A stretch of DNA of 37,838 nt from Thoreauomyces humboldtii. Taxonomy: Eukaryota > Chytridiomycota > Chytridiomycetes > Spizellomycetales > Powellomycetaceae. Made by a program: the position numbers and the translations under genes. A model generated the notes under the pieces. That model did no database searches and was not told where the DNA came from. It worked only from the letters and a program-made list of their open reading frames with translations. Below, piece by piece: positions 1 to 11,003 of this stretch; positions within the stretch are counted from its first letter, which is position 1; each line of letters opens with the position of its first letter. Location of the stretch: positions 1 through 37,838 of the forward strand of contig JADGJA010000138.1 of NCBI GenBank assembly GCA_027596035.1. The letters are read 5' to 3'.

Positions 1-26
1 CCCCCCCCCCCCCCCCCCCCCCCCCC
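1..26. repeat. Homopolymer run of 26 C at the window edge
   Basis: The first 26 bases are all C, followed directly by unique sequence. The run touches the window edge, so its true length is unknown. It may be a genuine poly-C tract or a contig-end or gap-edge artefact. Confidence 0.9.
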
Positions 27-391
27 GATCGGGAGGATGCAAGACTTTTGACAGGTGTCGTGCAGGCGAGGGCATCTCGACGACCAAAGGGGTCTCACGG
101 GATGCTTTCACGCCGACGTTGAGATGTCGCTAAAGAAGAGTGCGGGATGGTGGTGGCGCAACCACTTACCTTTTCGCGGTGGGGTTATTCATCGAAAGTT
201 GTCTTCGAAATGCAAGAGATTGCGAAGGAAGACCAGGGATCGTCAAAAAGAGTCATAAACGGCTGTCAACTGGGGGGCCTTCCCATTTTCCACTTTCCTT
301 TTTTTTTTCCTGACGCATTACCGTGCCCGAAGCGACGACCACCACCAGCTTGCATTCCTCAGTTGCAAAGTCATTACCACGGACACCCACC
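27..391. other. Region upstream of LCP5
   Basis: About 365 bases precede the LCP5 start codon. A T-rich run (300-309) lies about 85 bases before the ATG, and the ATG has a strong context (CACCATGG). An open frame runs into the gene from 147, but the family-conserved protein is better explained by starting at 392 with a short first intron. No other gene is seen. Confidence 0.5.
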
Positions 392-1769
392 ATGGAGTCT
401 TCGCCTGAATCAATTATCGGTGCCGCCTCAGAACCATCATCGTTGGATGCCGAGTCCGCTGCGAGTACGTTTAACAGCTCCGACTTCTCCAGTGTTTCCA
501 AGAAACTTGATATCTGACTTCCCCCTTCCAGTCGTGACGAGAGATGCCGCCGAGTTCATACGCCTGATTGGCGATTTGAAGGACAAACTGAGCGAACTCC
601 AGCTCCGCATCGCTCCTACCGTCGAGAGCGCCGAGGCGGGGGACATACAAACCTCAAAGGGCGTCAGTTTGCTCGAGGTCAAGGTTCACAGCATGCTCAG
701 CTATCTCACCAACCTGGCATTCTACCTGCTCCTCAAACTCCACGGTCGATCTGTTGTCGGCCACCCGGCGATCGACCAGCTGGTGGAGTTGCGTATCGTC
801 ATGGAGAAGATCAAACCGTTGGAGCAAAAATTGAAATACCAGATCGACAAGCTGGTCAAGGCAGCTGCCATGAACGAGGACCAGAAGGAGGCCACGGGGG
901 CAAATGGAGAGAGTCTCGCGACGCCTGTAGGAAACCTGGACCCACTCAACTTCAAGCCCAACCCATCCGCCATGTTCTCGCAAGGGAAAGCGTCGACGAA
1001 CGCCCAGGAGGAGGACGGAGAGACGGAGAAAAGCGGTGGTGTGTATCGTCCACCAAAACTTGCGCCCATGCCCTACGACGAAGGCGGCCGGAAAAAGACG
1101 GGGCGGCTCACGGAGCAGGACAAGCAGAAGGCGTCTCGATCGCGCCTCCTCCGGGATCTGCGATCGCAGTACGACGACCGACCAGAGGAGGAGAACGCGG
1201 AGGGCACCGGGTACGGTGCTAGGGATGTGGGAGCGAGCAAGCAGGACGAGCAGTGGGCGGAGCGAGAACGGTTCGAGGAGGACAACTTTGTTCGTCTCAA
1301 CCTCACCCGCGACGACAAGAAGTTGCAAAAGAACATTGCCCAACAAGGCGCACGTCTTAGATTCAACGACGAGTTCCAGGTAGGAGATATCTGTCTGAAT
1401 CCTTCTTATGTCTCGCTCTGACTCAATCTTGACTCCACAACTCAGGCATTGCAAGAAGATTTCTCGGATCTATCCCGGGTACAACGTGCCGTGGCGGACG
1501 AGGACGAGATCAACTTTGGCGGTCGCAGCAACGACATGCTTGCTCGAAAGAACCGAAGGGCAGCCGATATTGCTGCTGGCAGCACGACGGCCAATGCAGG
1601 TGGAAGGAAGCGAAAGTTTGCCGATGCGGCCGACATGCTCTCCTCAGCGGCCAAGGTGTCGAGCAACACGGTGGGCAAGGACGAGTTTGGACAGCAGGTC
1701 GCCAAGCGTAAGAAGGCTTTGCAGAAGATGTCCAAGGGAAAGGGAAAGGGAAAGAGCAATAAGGCCTGA
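392..1769 (+). CDS. LCP5: Lcp5/neuroguidin-type Sas10/Utp3 domain protein (SSU processome)
   Basis: Exons 392-464, 532-1379 and 1446-1769 give 414 residues. Introns are 67 and 66 nt, GT-AG, the first with a CTGAC branch-like site. Residues about 28-140 form the helical Sas10/Utp3/C1D domain (DAAEFIRLIGDLKDKLSEL, then a Leu-rich YLTNLAFYLLLKLHG helix). Residues 195-208 (VYRPPKLAPMPYDE) are the hallmark central motif of the Lcp5/neuroguidin family. The tail is basic and ends in a GK repeat, fitting a nucleolar location. By family knowledge, Lcp5 binds the U3 snoRNP and is needed for early 18S rRNA maturation; animal neuroguidin is also linked to translation control. The start at 392 is chosen from its strong context and the conserved frame after splicing. 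The next gene on the same strand begins about 340 bp downstream. Confidence 0.92.
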
Positions 1770-2107
1770 AATATATATATCGATACTTGGCAGTAGCATT
1801 ATTTTGGTTTGGATATCCTACAGTAGCATTCTGATGATTTAGCAAAGGTTGGGGACAGAAAAGCTGCAGAAAAACGTAGCTGGCTCCTGGGCTGGGCTCT
1901 TCCTCAGTGCGCTGTCGAGCTCTGACTCTCTGACCTTTACAGTCTCACGCTCTGGACGGGAAGGACGTGTGGTGGCCTACCACCAGGCAAGCAGGACCAG
2001 TACCCATTGGATCCGTGCGACATTTGCCTCGCCACTGGGATCTTTCACTCTCGCATGCCCAAGCATTCATTCAGTCTCGTCAATATCCCTCGTGAATCAC
2101 GTCGGTC
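1770..2107. other. Intergenic region LCP5 to ZFC3H1-like gene
   Basis: These 338 bases hold the LCP5 3' end (AT-rich ATATATAT stretch just after the stop) and the promoter of the next gene. A 97-codon open frame here shows no recognisable domain and is treated as chance. Confidence 0.5.
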
Positions 2108-5100
2108 ATGGGTCAACTTCCAGCTTGGGCTCGCGAGCCTGAATTCGCACAAATTGGAGACTTAGTGCAGTTGCCCTTGGATGAACAGCTACGAGGTGCG
2201 CTCACAACGAGATAAAGCTACTGGACAAGCAGCAGGGTGGTTTGATGCTCACACCATCGCCGAATATGCATAGTTTTTACCAAAAATCACGACATGTGGC
2301 TACCACTCCGGGAGCAGCTCTTGAGCTTGGTAGACTACGGCTTGCAATTGGAACAACTGCTGGAACTGGGATTGAACGAAGCTGTGGTGCTTACATGTAT
2401 CGGCGACCTCGCGACGCCTGCACCAAACCCGATCGTAAAGCTAGAAGCATCCGTTGAACATGAAGCTAGCTTGCATCCTCTTCAGCCAAGTCTGGTGACG
2501 GAAAGCCTCACCTCGCGCCTAGAAGCCGACGACGACTTGATGGACATCTCTCCAATATCTCCGGAAGGTGACATCGTCGTCGGACAGTTACCAAATCGGT
2601 CGCGCTCCCCACTTCATACCATGACAATCACGGAAGTCAGTGAGGGCGTAGGCGCTTTTGACGCAGACGCCTCAACCGCCATGGAGACGGAGGCAGATCT
2701 GGGTATCCTGAGACCTGCGAGTCCGGATCCAGGTGCATCACCTCATACATCTCCTGAAAGAACTCAACTTCCGAAGACTGCGGACCTGATGGACGACCAG
2801 TTCAATAGCGATATGGAGTTTGACGATGATGGAGATTGTTTCCAAATTGTTGATGGCGTGTGGGAAACGTTGAGAGGTACGTTCAACATCTTTTGCTTTC
2901 CTAGCCTTGGTGCCCGACATGTTAAGCAAAGGGTGCACTAGGCACTGGATATTCGCGGCCTCGTCCGTCAGCTGCGGAGCTCAACGGCCAGTCGAGCTTC
3001 ACGCCCCCTACCATCTCTCAGCCTCCAGTGCTGTTTGCGGAGGTCCCACAGAATTATGTTATTGATTTGAGCGACTCGGAATATGAGGAAGAAGTCAGCA
3101 AGACTGTTCAAAGCTCCTCCGGAACGTTGGAAAAGAAGCTTTTGAGCGGCACTGTTCAAGAGCGGATGGAGGAGTTGGACAGACAGAAACGGGAACTCCT
3201 CACAAAACTCAAGGCAATGGCAGCAAAGCGAAAGAAAACCATAGTACAGAGCGAATCGTCTTTGAGTCAACCGAAGACCATAGTTGAGAGCCAACCCACC
3301 TCGAATCAACCAAATTCTGTGGCTCTCGAGCCCATCCTTGAAGAGGCTACTAAAGCACACTTGCCGCGTGCTTCACCGTTGGTTACGGAGCTAACAACAA
3401 AATCAGAAGAAGTGCCTGCTAGACCTGCTTTGCCCGCGCCTATAGCTACCTCTGCCGTACCAGCCTCCTCCTTCACATACAAAGCTGAGGCAAATCAGCG
3501 AAAACGCCAACTCAAGGGCGAGCTTGAAAAGGAAGAGGAGGCTCTTGCCCTTGCGCAAAAACATGCGATGTCATTGCAGAGCGAGCTGGTTAAAATGGCG
3601 CACGCGCTGCAGAACGCGCAAAGCACACGGAGTGCGACATCCGCGAGCCTTGCTGCGTCGAGAGCAAAACTCGAGCGTATCACACAGCGAATCAAGAAGC
3701 AAGAAACTGCTCTAGCGGCTTTAGAGGTTGTCGAACGCGAGACTGCAAAGAAAATCACGGATCGGAAGCGGCAGCTGCTGGTACAAGGGAAACGCATACC
3801 CGGCATGCATCAAAGCGTTAACACAAAGCGCGCAGAACTTCTTCAGTTGGACAAGTCAATCGGAGCGTTTCGGTCAGACGCATTACTTCCTGACTCACAT
3901 AGGCAGTCGACAAATATCAAGCGTGCTAGTGATGATGAAGTTTCGCTCAAAAAGGGTCCGACAAAGCGAGTCAAAACGCAGCCTGTTGCGTTTTCAAAGC
4001 CCGCTCACCCTAACGTGCTTGCACCCGCAGCTCTATTGACCTCGCCCCCGTATGAGGCAGATCTGCTGCGGTTCCTCCAAACCTCCATGCTGGCTCTTGA
4101 TTACCCTGAAATCAGTCGGCTCGCGCAGGATGCCATTCCGGTCTCGTTTCCGAATGCCGTCCGAGACGAAGCTGTCCGACGTGCCCTGAACCCACCGGAG
4201 ACGTTGATACCTTTGATGGCGATAGATGGGCTACTGCGAACCGAGGCGGATTTAGCTTCTATAAGCGATGTCCATAACTCTGCATCGAGTTGGTCTTGGA
4301 CTTTGAATGGATGGTGGAACGTCGGAAAAGATACCCACGGCAGAAACCCGGTGAGTTGAAGTTACAGTAGATTAGGTGCAATGTCTTGGCTGACATCTAT
4401 ATTTACAGCGCCTCGCCGCATCGTCGTCGTCGCATAAGGGCAGTGTGATGACGCTACCTTACCAAAGCAATCTATCGCGGTTCCGGTCCTTTCGAGTCAG
4501 CACGGAGTGTCACGAGAATGTCACCTCCTTGACCTGGAGCAATAAGGTTAATCCTTTACAAATCTTGTGCCGTTATGAGATAGAGGGCGGAATTTGTCAT
4601 GACCCGCTCTGTGAAGGTCAACATGAGCGCGACATCAAAATGACTGGTATGCTGTTTGCATATTTAGCCAAAGGAATCAGCAGTTCTGAACATCCTTCTA
4701 GATGACGAGATCACACAAGACCTTCTTGCCTATACCAGCATCCCAGCGGACAGTGCAATTGCTGCGAATATAAATGACGAACCGAGTAAGGACAATGCTT
4801 TTGAGCCAGCGCTCCCAATCGATGCAACAGACGATTTTCAGCAACCACAGTCAGACGACCTTGTGTCACTTTCGTTGCGCCACGAGGCAATAGAGAAGAA
4901 TGTCGAAGCTCCTGTGATTTATGTCGCAAGCCCAGACTCTACGAAAGCTTCCCCTGCTGGACGCGAGACTACCTTTCGCCCGAGAGTACCGGTTCTTATC
5001 GATGGATTCCAGAAAATTCTAGATGGTGATGCCGGCAAAGCTGGTAGATATTTCCAAGGCTCTATATCCGAGAAAGAATTTGAGATATTAGTTCGTCAAA

Positions 5101-7606
5101 AGCCAAAAAATGTAGACACATGGATCACTTACGCGGTGAAAGCTATACCGCACCACCTACCGCCAGACGTAATAACACAGCCTGGAGAAACACATCTCAA
5201 CAAAGCGTTGAACATTCTATCGCGAGCTCTGCAGGCCAATCGGACCTCGGAGCCACTATGGAGCTTGTACCTGGAGCTATTTTGTCGCGTCTCGCAGGAA
5301 CCGGAAACCCGGGAAACTTTTCAGCAAGCCATGGGCTTCCTTCCCGGGAACACACATCTGCAGCTGCGATGGTATCTCTGGGAACCAACGCTCGCAAGAA
5401 AGAAATCTGTATTAGAAACGATTATCGATCAGCTCATAACTGAAAACTCGTCCAGCAACACAGGTTGGTGACAGCTCCATATAGTTTCCCATGACTTGGC
5501 CGTTGACACGTGACCTCTCCCTTTCAATGTTCGCAGGAGTCCTCCTTGATGTTGTTATGCAGCTGGCATGTATATATATTCGCGAGGGTCACTCTGACTT
5601 GGCACAGCGATGGCTTCACGTTTTCCTCACTGCCTTATCAGTCGAAGCTATTCAGTCCTTTTTCGCGGGGACTGGGTCTGACCATAAATGCCTCGCCGTG
5701 GAAGTTCCCTTGACCGTCGCTTTCCGGAAACTGTCGCAGGCCAATCTAGCCACCGCCTGGATTTTGTATTTTCATTTATGTCATCGAGGATCATTGCCGG
5801 AGCGAGCGTTCCTTGCCTACCCTTACAATCATCTCACTCGACGAGAATTCTGGGAGATCTCGTGGCAAACCCCAAAAGTCCGGCCCGCGTCGCTCACCGA
5901 CTTCCATCTTCTGTTTTACAATGTCGTCACATCGTGGAGCAAGAATGTCGACATGAACAATCTTCTCCCGTTTGTGGCTGTACTACGGAACTTCTTGAAC
6001 CTATGGACACGGGTGCTCGGGCAGCAAGACACGCTTTTGAAATTGGTTACGGCAGTCAAACCTTTGCTTCAATCTGTCGAGTTAATCGATCTGTTCTGCG
6101 TGCAGTGGGAGGTAGGCATCTGTGCTCGCATATCGAACAGCCATGTTTTTCTAATTCCTTCGCGTATGTAGCTCACTGACGACCCGCGCATAAGCTTACG
6201 AGGGGCAGGTCTCGCCGCTCAAAATGGTCACAACTTTGGCCTCTGGAACTGCTATACAAAGCTTGCCTTCCAATTTGGCAATCCGCAGGACGTTCTCAAA
6301 GCTCTTGTCAATTGTGCACGTGCCGCATACGTTGGGCTCGATGAGGTGAGCTAGCGACTTCTCGATCCGCAAATCCCTTTCTCTGATATCATGTTGTTAC
6401 TAGGTAACCGACGTGTCTCCGGACACCACACCGGCTCTGGTCTCAGAGACGTTGGATCTATACAGAAAGCTGCTTTTCCTGCCGGTTTCCTCGCTTCGTA
6501 CCCCCGACGTGTTGCCAGAGCTTTCGCGCTCCGCTACGAAGGCAAACGTGTTCTTGTGGATCAATTATCTTTTGCTTTCAAGCTTGAGACCCATAAACCA
6601 GGATGCAGCGGTCGACATTTCTGCCATCTTGGACCACGCCCTGGAAGCGGTTAGGGATCCGTCCGGTCGACATGTGCTGTGGATGGAGTGCGTTCATCGA
6701 GCTTGGAGGAGGTACTGACATTAGTCCTGCTGATGATCTTGTTCTCGTCAGGTACATTCGATTTCAAACGGCCAGTAAACCTTCAAACGAAGCTTCGACG
6801 GCACGAAGCCCATCTGTGCGCGACAATCTTAGCCTTATTGCTCGGGCAGCAAAGGAATTAGAGCTGAATACCAACGCACACCCAGCCATGACAGCTTCGC
6901 CATCATCTCCCTTTGTGCTACCAGTGCCATGGAAGGTAAGTGGATCGCGCAGCCGGGAATTTACCCTTATTGCTTACGGGTGCCCCTAGGATACAAATGG
7001 TTTGCAAAGGCTTCTGGAATTGCTGATGAATGCGTATGGCAAAGAGAAGCGCGATGAAGTCATCCAGATGGTCGTCGACGGGCAACTCCCATTAGGAGTA
7101 TCACCATTGTAAGTCCTCGGGGTCTGCGCGCGCAGGTATTAAAGCTAGACGCTTGCTGAATGCTTCATTTTTAGCATGGCGAAACACGCCTTCAAGTCGT
7201 CACCGAGAAGTACCGCGTTTCTGACGATTTTGAGGAAGGCTCTCGCTCTAGGTCCCACTTCGCTGCAAGTCTGGGAGATGTAAGTTGCTCCTTTTCTTTC
7301 TGCCTTGGGGTTGCCTGGACGCCTCTTCGACTGCCCTGTACGCATACCGGATCCCGTCAACGTCGCAACCGGGAGAGCCACGATCTATGATGAGAGACAC
7401 AAAATGTTCTGTTGCGAAGACACCTCACGCGGGCATTTTTCGTTTCCGGAGCAGGCTTGCGCGTTGCCCGTCGAAAAGGAGTGCATGCTTACACTGGCAC
7501 TCTCTCTTCTGCTACTAGGATCATAACCTTGGAATACCTGACTGGCAATCCGTTGCAAGCAGATATGGTCTTCAAAGCCAGCAAAACATATCACCCTAGA
7601 GAATGA
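2108..7606 (+). CDS. ZFC3H1: ZFC3H1/Red1-like zinc-finger protein with C-terminal HAT/TPR-like repeats
   Basis: Twelve exons: 2108-2195, 2274-2876, 2942-4350, 4409-4646, 4702-5463, 5537-6111, 6172-6345, 6404-6711, 6752-6935, 6990-7108, 7175-7279, 7519-7606. They give 1550 residues. The diagnostic element is a CCCH finger at residues 754-772 (C754, C763, C768, H772; core CRYEIEGGICHDPLCEGQH), matching the zf-C3H1 domain of animal ZFC3H1 and fission-yeast Red1. Residues about 272-281 are an acidic DLSDSEYEEE patch and 410-517 are a long coiled coil. From about 780 to the end is a helical repeat region of HAT/TPR character, as in animal ZFC3H1 but absent from the shorter Red1. Family role: scaffold joining the Mtr4-type helicase in nuclear RNA surveillance (PAXT, MTREC). 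Less certain parts are exon 1 (a start at 2294 is possible) and the 239-nt last intron, which may hide an exon. Confidence 0.88.
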
Positions 7607-8007
7607 CCGCCGAGGGAGCCTCAACGTTCGCGATTTTTACCCAGTCGACGCTGTCAATGACAGGGTCCATATCTCTCTGGTGAGCTGGGATACTTTGGGG
7701 TCTAAGTTAGACGGTGGTGACAATCGCTATCACGTGCGGCGAGCGCCAGATTATGCAGAGATTGCGTTTGTTATCGCCCTACGCCCTTCTTTCCTATAAT
7801 TCAATCATTATTTCTGGTTTATACCCTTGCCGACATGATGGGATCAGTTGCTGATTCTCGCTTGCCACGTGTTTACCCTTTTGCTCTCGCATGATAGATA
7901 TCATGTGTTGTGTTGTCTTTCCGAGGTATTTGCGAAGGACGCGCTGTCAGCTCTTTCGACGAATTGACAGGCGCGTTCGGAACCTTTTCCCAAACTTTTA
8001 TACATCT
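7607..8007. other. Intergenic region with two CACGTG boxes
   Basis: These 401 bases separate two tandem + genes. No gene is seen. Two perfect palindromic CACGTG boxes (7731-7736 and 7866-7871) lie 277 and 142 bp upstream of the next ATG. In fungi this core is bound by bHLH factors of the Cbf1/Pho4 type; function here is inference. Confidence 0.5.
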
Positions 8008-9982
8008 ATGGCGCGGACACCGGCATCAAGGCAAGGTAAGAAGGTGAATGCATTCATCTGAACTTCGTTTTTATTCAAACTTTCCGAAGCGGTCAGACCC
8101 TCTTTGTTTTCATCACGAAATACCAAAGGTGAAGGTGCCAACCCATTACACGCCGAGAGGCCGAGGGCCCCGGGCTGAAAGCTGTCAACCTTTAGGAAAC
8201 CCCTTGCTTGACAAGATCCTCGATACATATAATCCTCTTGATCAGCTCAACAGTGCATCTCCTCGTCGCATCCACAAGCCTCCGACATATCCAGACCCCG
8301 AGCAGTTACAGCATGACCTTTTTGTCGCACGAGGTCGCATCAACGAGCTGGTCGCTGAACGCAAAATGGCGAAAACGCAGATCCGTGCGCTAGAGGAGGT
8401 GCTCGCCAAGATGGATGCGCGGTACGAAGAACTCCTTTCAATCAATGTGGGAAGACAGTAAAAAAGCCTTTCCGATTTATCCATGCGGGGGCAAAAAGGC
8501 TGACGTTCTTCCAGGTCATGACTCGAACTGCATCAACAATAAACGGTGGAAATATGGACAACTTCCCTGAGGATAAGGTAGGAAGCCTGCTTGTTCCTTG
8601 TTCCCCTCGAGTGGACCTCTGGTTGACCAGGTCAGCAGACGATTCGTAACCTGCGCATCGCGGTCAGGAGTCTGACCAAGCGGAACAAAGAGCTAGATTT
8701 AGAAGTGACAGGACTGAAGGAAAGGTAGCTGTCCGAAAGCTGGGCCATGGGCTTTAGGTTCATGGCAACTTACCGGCATGTCGACTTGTAGCCTTCGGTT
8801 CAACAAACTATATACGAAAGAACAGGAGTGCATGGGATTATTTCAGGAGGTACGCCGACTCCAAGATCAAACGCCGGGCGGATCCGAACTCATCGGGTCA
8901 TCTTCCATCGACAGACGCTCCGCTTGCGTCGTGCCTTACACGCAGCCACTGAAACATCAACGCACTCTGATCCCAAAGTACAAGAGGAGCTGACAAGTTT
9001 GCGGTCCGAGCGTGATGACTGGCAGGGTGAGAAACAGGACATGATCGTTCCTCTCGAGTCCCTCGCCAACACGAATAAAATGCACAGGCCGATACGAGCT
9101 CGCTACGGTCGAAGCAAAAGCCGCAGCTGCTGACCATCAATCCGCTTTGCAAAGCCTTCGGACCACGCTCACAGCAGATTTCGAAGAGCAGGTTCGACAG
9201 GTGTCCGTCCCGAAACCACCGCCGCCGTGCAAGGACTGCGAGAAGGGGCATCAAGAGCAGATCAGGCTGACCGTCCGACTGAGGGAAGGAGAGAACGAAC
9301 GGGACCGTCTGAGAGCCAAGATGGCCGAGCTTTCCAGACAGCTTGAGGAAACAAGCAAGATTCGGGCTGCAGAAGTGAACGAACTTTCCACGCATCTCAT
9401 CGCGCGGAACGAGAGTGAGAAGAAATGGCGGGAAGAATGTGCCGTTTCTGCAGGACTTCGAGATCGCATAACACAGCTTACGGCTGAAGTCGCTCTACAA
9501 CGACATATCGTCGTACACCCCGAGTCAGCCTTGGAGGGAAGCGCACCAGAGCATGTCACAACGTAAGTTGGTTCTTTTCCCGGCTTCGCTTTGGACTGCG
9601 GGCTCTCTGACTTATGACAATGAAGGAGGCGACCGACGACCCCGGCGCCGAACGACCAGTTGATCACTGACACGACTCCGTCAGCCGAGGGAGAGGCCTT
9701 CACAGAGGAAGACCCCTTCCCGGTTCACACATCGCGGCCACTCAGCAGAGCTTCTTCGCATCAAGAACCCGTCGTCGACAGTCGAGAAAAGGTGGGGGTC
9801 CCAGGTTCTCATGCGCTAGATTCTGACGTAGTCCCAGACTTTCATCACCTTTTTCTCAGGTCGATGATCTCGGAACCTTCACCCGCTCCCCTTCCCCGAG
9901 CATTCGAAGTGTGGTAGAAGACACGGAGGACGATGGAGAAAGTGTCGGCGATATCGAGGGATATCGCTCCGACGACGAGTAA
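8008..9982 (+). CDS. Coiled-coil protein of unknown function
   Basis: I do not recognise this gene. Nine exons (8008-8035, 8097-8446, 8515-8577, 8636-8724, 8792-8849, 8915-9026, 9088-9562, 9626-9791, 9860-9982) join to a 487-residue frame. The short N-terminus is basic (MARTPASRQ). From about residue 95 to 395 the protein is mostly heptad-like, charged coiled coil, with segments such as QTIRNLRIAVRSLTKRNKEL and DRLRAKMAELSRQLEETSK. The coil is interrupted near C281 and C284 by a Pro-rich CxxC stretch (PPPPCKDCEKGH). The last third is Ser/Pro-rich and ends in an acidic tail (GYRSDDE). Consistent coil character across seven splice junctions supports the exon chain. The 8446/8515 junction is the weakest, because the donor is GTGGGA and an alternative 8458/8499 join keeps frame. 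The architecture fits a scaffold or cytoskeleton-associated protein, but nothing proves it. Confidence 0.72.
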
Positions 9983-10360
9983 CTCAAACCAAGAGGGAAA
10001 CCCGCATCGCAACATAGACCAGTTCCCCATCAACGTCGGTACCAAACCGTCTACCTCGTTCACCTGAGCCTACTGGCCTCTGCCTCAGTGGTCTCCCAGA
10101 CGTTTCTCCAAACGGCATGTCCTTTCCAGTCGGCAAGGCTTCGACCTGGCCTGCACAAGGGAATGCTTCACGTTCATCCACGACTCGCGTACAAGGCAAA
10201 ACCTCGGTTCCGTGAAGAAAGGAAGAAAGCAAAGGAAACTTTTGACTTCAAGAAAGCATGTGATTTTCGGAAAGGGTCGGCGTGTCGCAAAGAATATACA
10301 CCACGGAGATCCCGTCGTTCCAACCAGGACAACCAAACGACGATGCGGGGGTGACAGCGT
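9983..10360. other. Convergent intergenic region, coiled-coil gene / RPL39
   Basis: These 378 bases lie between two converging stop codons and should hold both 3' UTRs. An 88-codon basic open frame (10088-10354, +) has no recognisable domain and no promoter of its own, so it is not called. Confidence 0.5.
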
Positions 10361-11003
10361 CTAAAGGTTAAGCTTAGTTCGGCGCCAGTGGCGACGCTTC
10401 GCGTTGTATCTGCAAACGGAAGAGTCAGTCCCGGAAGTTAATCCAGCCAACGATCCGCCAGGGATGAACACTCACCGGATGGTGTTGTCCGTGCGGAGGC
10501 GGATCCAGTTAGGGATGGGACGGTTCTGCTTGTCCTTCTTGCCAAGGATGCGCTTGACCTTGAAGCTCTTGTTGGACGGCTGAGAGAAAAGCAGGGTCGA
10601 CACGGTCAGAAGTCCGTTGCAAACTACGCTGATCTTTCCCGTAACGTCATCCGCTGCATTGGTCCACAAGGCTCCCCCGTCGGAATCACACGTTCGTCCG
10701 CAGAGCAACCCTTCGGTCTTGGTTCGCCCAATACTTGGCGTGGACCAATCTAGCTACCCCACGGTAGCGTCAATCCGTTCGTCGGTCCGGCCGTAGAAAT
10801 ATGGTGAAAACTTTGTTTCGCAAAGGTGACATGCTGTGTAAGGTCCATGTCGCCTCATGTCTCTTTCGTCCGTCCACCCATCCATCAATCCATCCATCCA
10901 TCCGTTCGTCAATTTTCGCCCAGCATAGCCCTCCTCTCCGTAACGATGCCGTGTAGGTTCGTTTGTCGGTTGCCTGTGGTTGCTGAGTCTGTAGACCTAC
11001 CAT
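10361..11003 (-). CDS. RPL39: 60S ribosomal protein eL39
   Basis: Coding exons on the minus strand: 11001-11003 (ATG only), 10476-10579 and 10361-10409. They give exactly 51 residues, the standard eL39 length. The sequence reads [19 protein letters not shown], then [19 protein letters not shown], then [13 protein letters not shown], a near-complete match to the universal family including the NRPIPxWIR and RRHWRRTKL signatures. eL39 lines the nascent peptide exit tunnel of the large subunit. The start is fixed by ATG followed directly by a GTAGGT donor. The first intron is 421 nt, far longer than most in this window; the second is 66 nt. The gene is head-to-head with the small gene at 11490. 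Confidence 0.95.
10580..11000 (-). other. Long first intron of RPL39
   Basis: This 421-nt intron starts right after the ATG (donor GTAGGT) and ends in CTCTCAG. It contains a CCAT-rich simple repeat at 10874-10903. I looked for box C/D elements of a hosted snoRNA and saw no convincing pair. Long first introns in ribosomal protein genes often carry regulatory sequence; that is inference here. Confidence 0.75.
10874..10903. repeat. Imperfect (CCAT)n microsatellite
   Basis: About seven CCAT-like units (CCATCCATCAATCCATCC pattern) lie inside the long RPL39 intron. Confidence 0.85.

Noticed and set aside
147..391. N-terminal extension of LCP5 from an ATG at 147
   Set aside because: The extension is Pro/Phe-rich and unlike the family. 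The ATG at 392 has better context and splices into frame.
654..1454. 266-codon open frame on - opposite LCP5
   Set aside because: It lies wholly antisense to the conserved LCP5 exon, has no domain and crosses an intron.
10088..10354. 88-codon basic open frame between the coiled-coil gene and RPL39
   Set aside because: No family features and no promoter. It fits a chance frame in 3' UTR sequence.
10580..11000. snoRNA inside the long RPL39 intron
   Set aside because: No convincing RUGAUGA box with a CUGA partner at sensible spacing on the coding strand.
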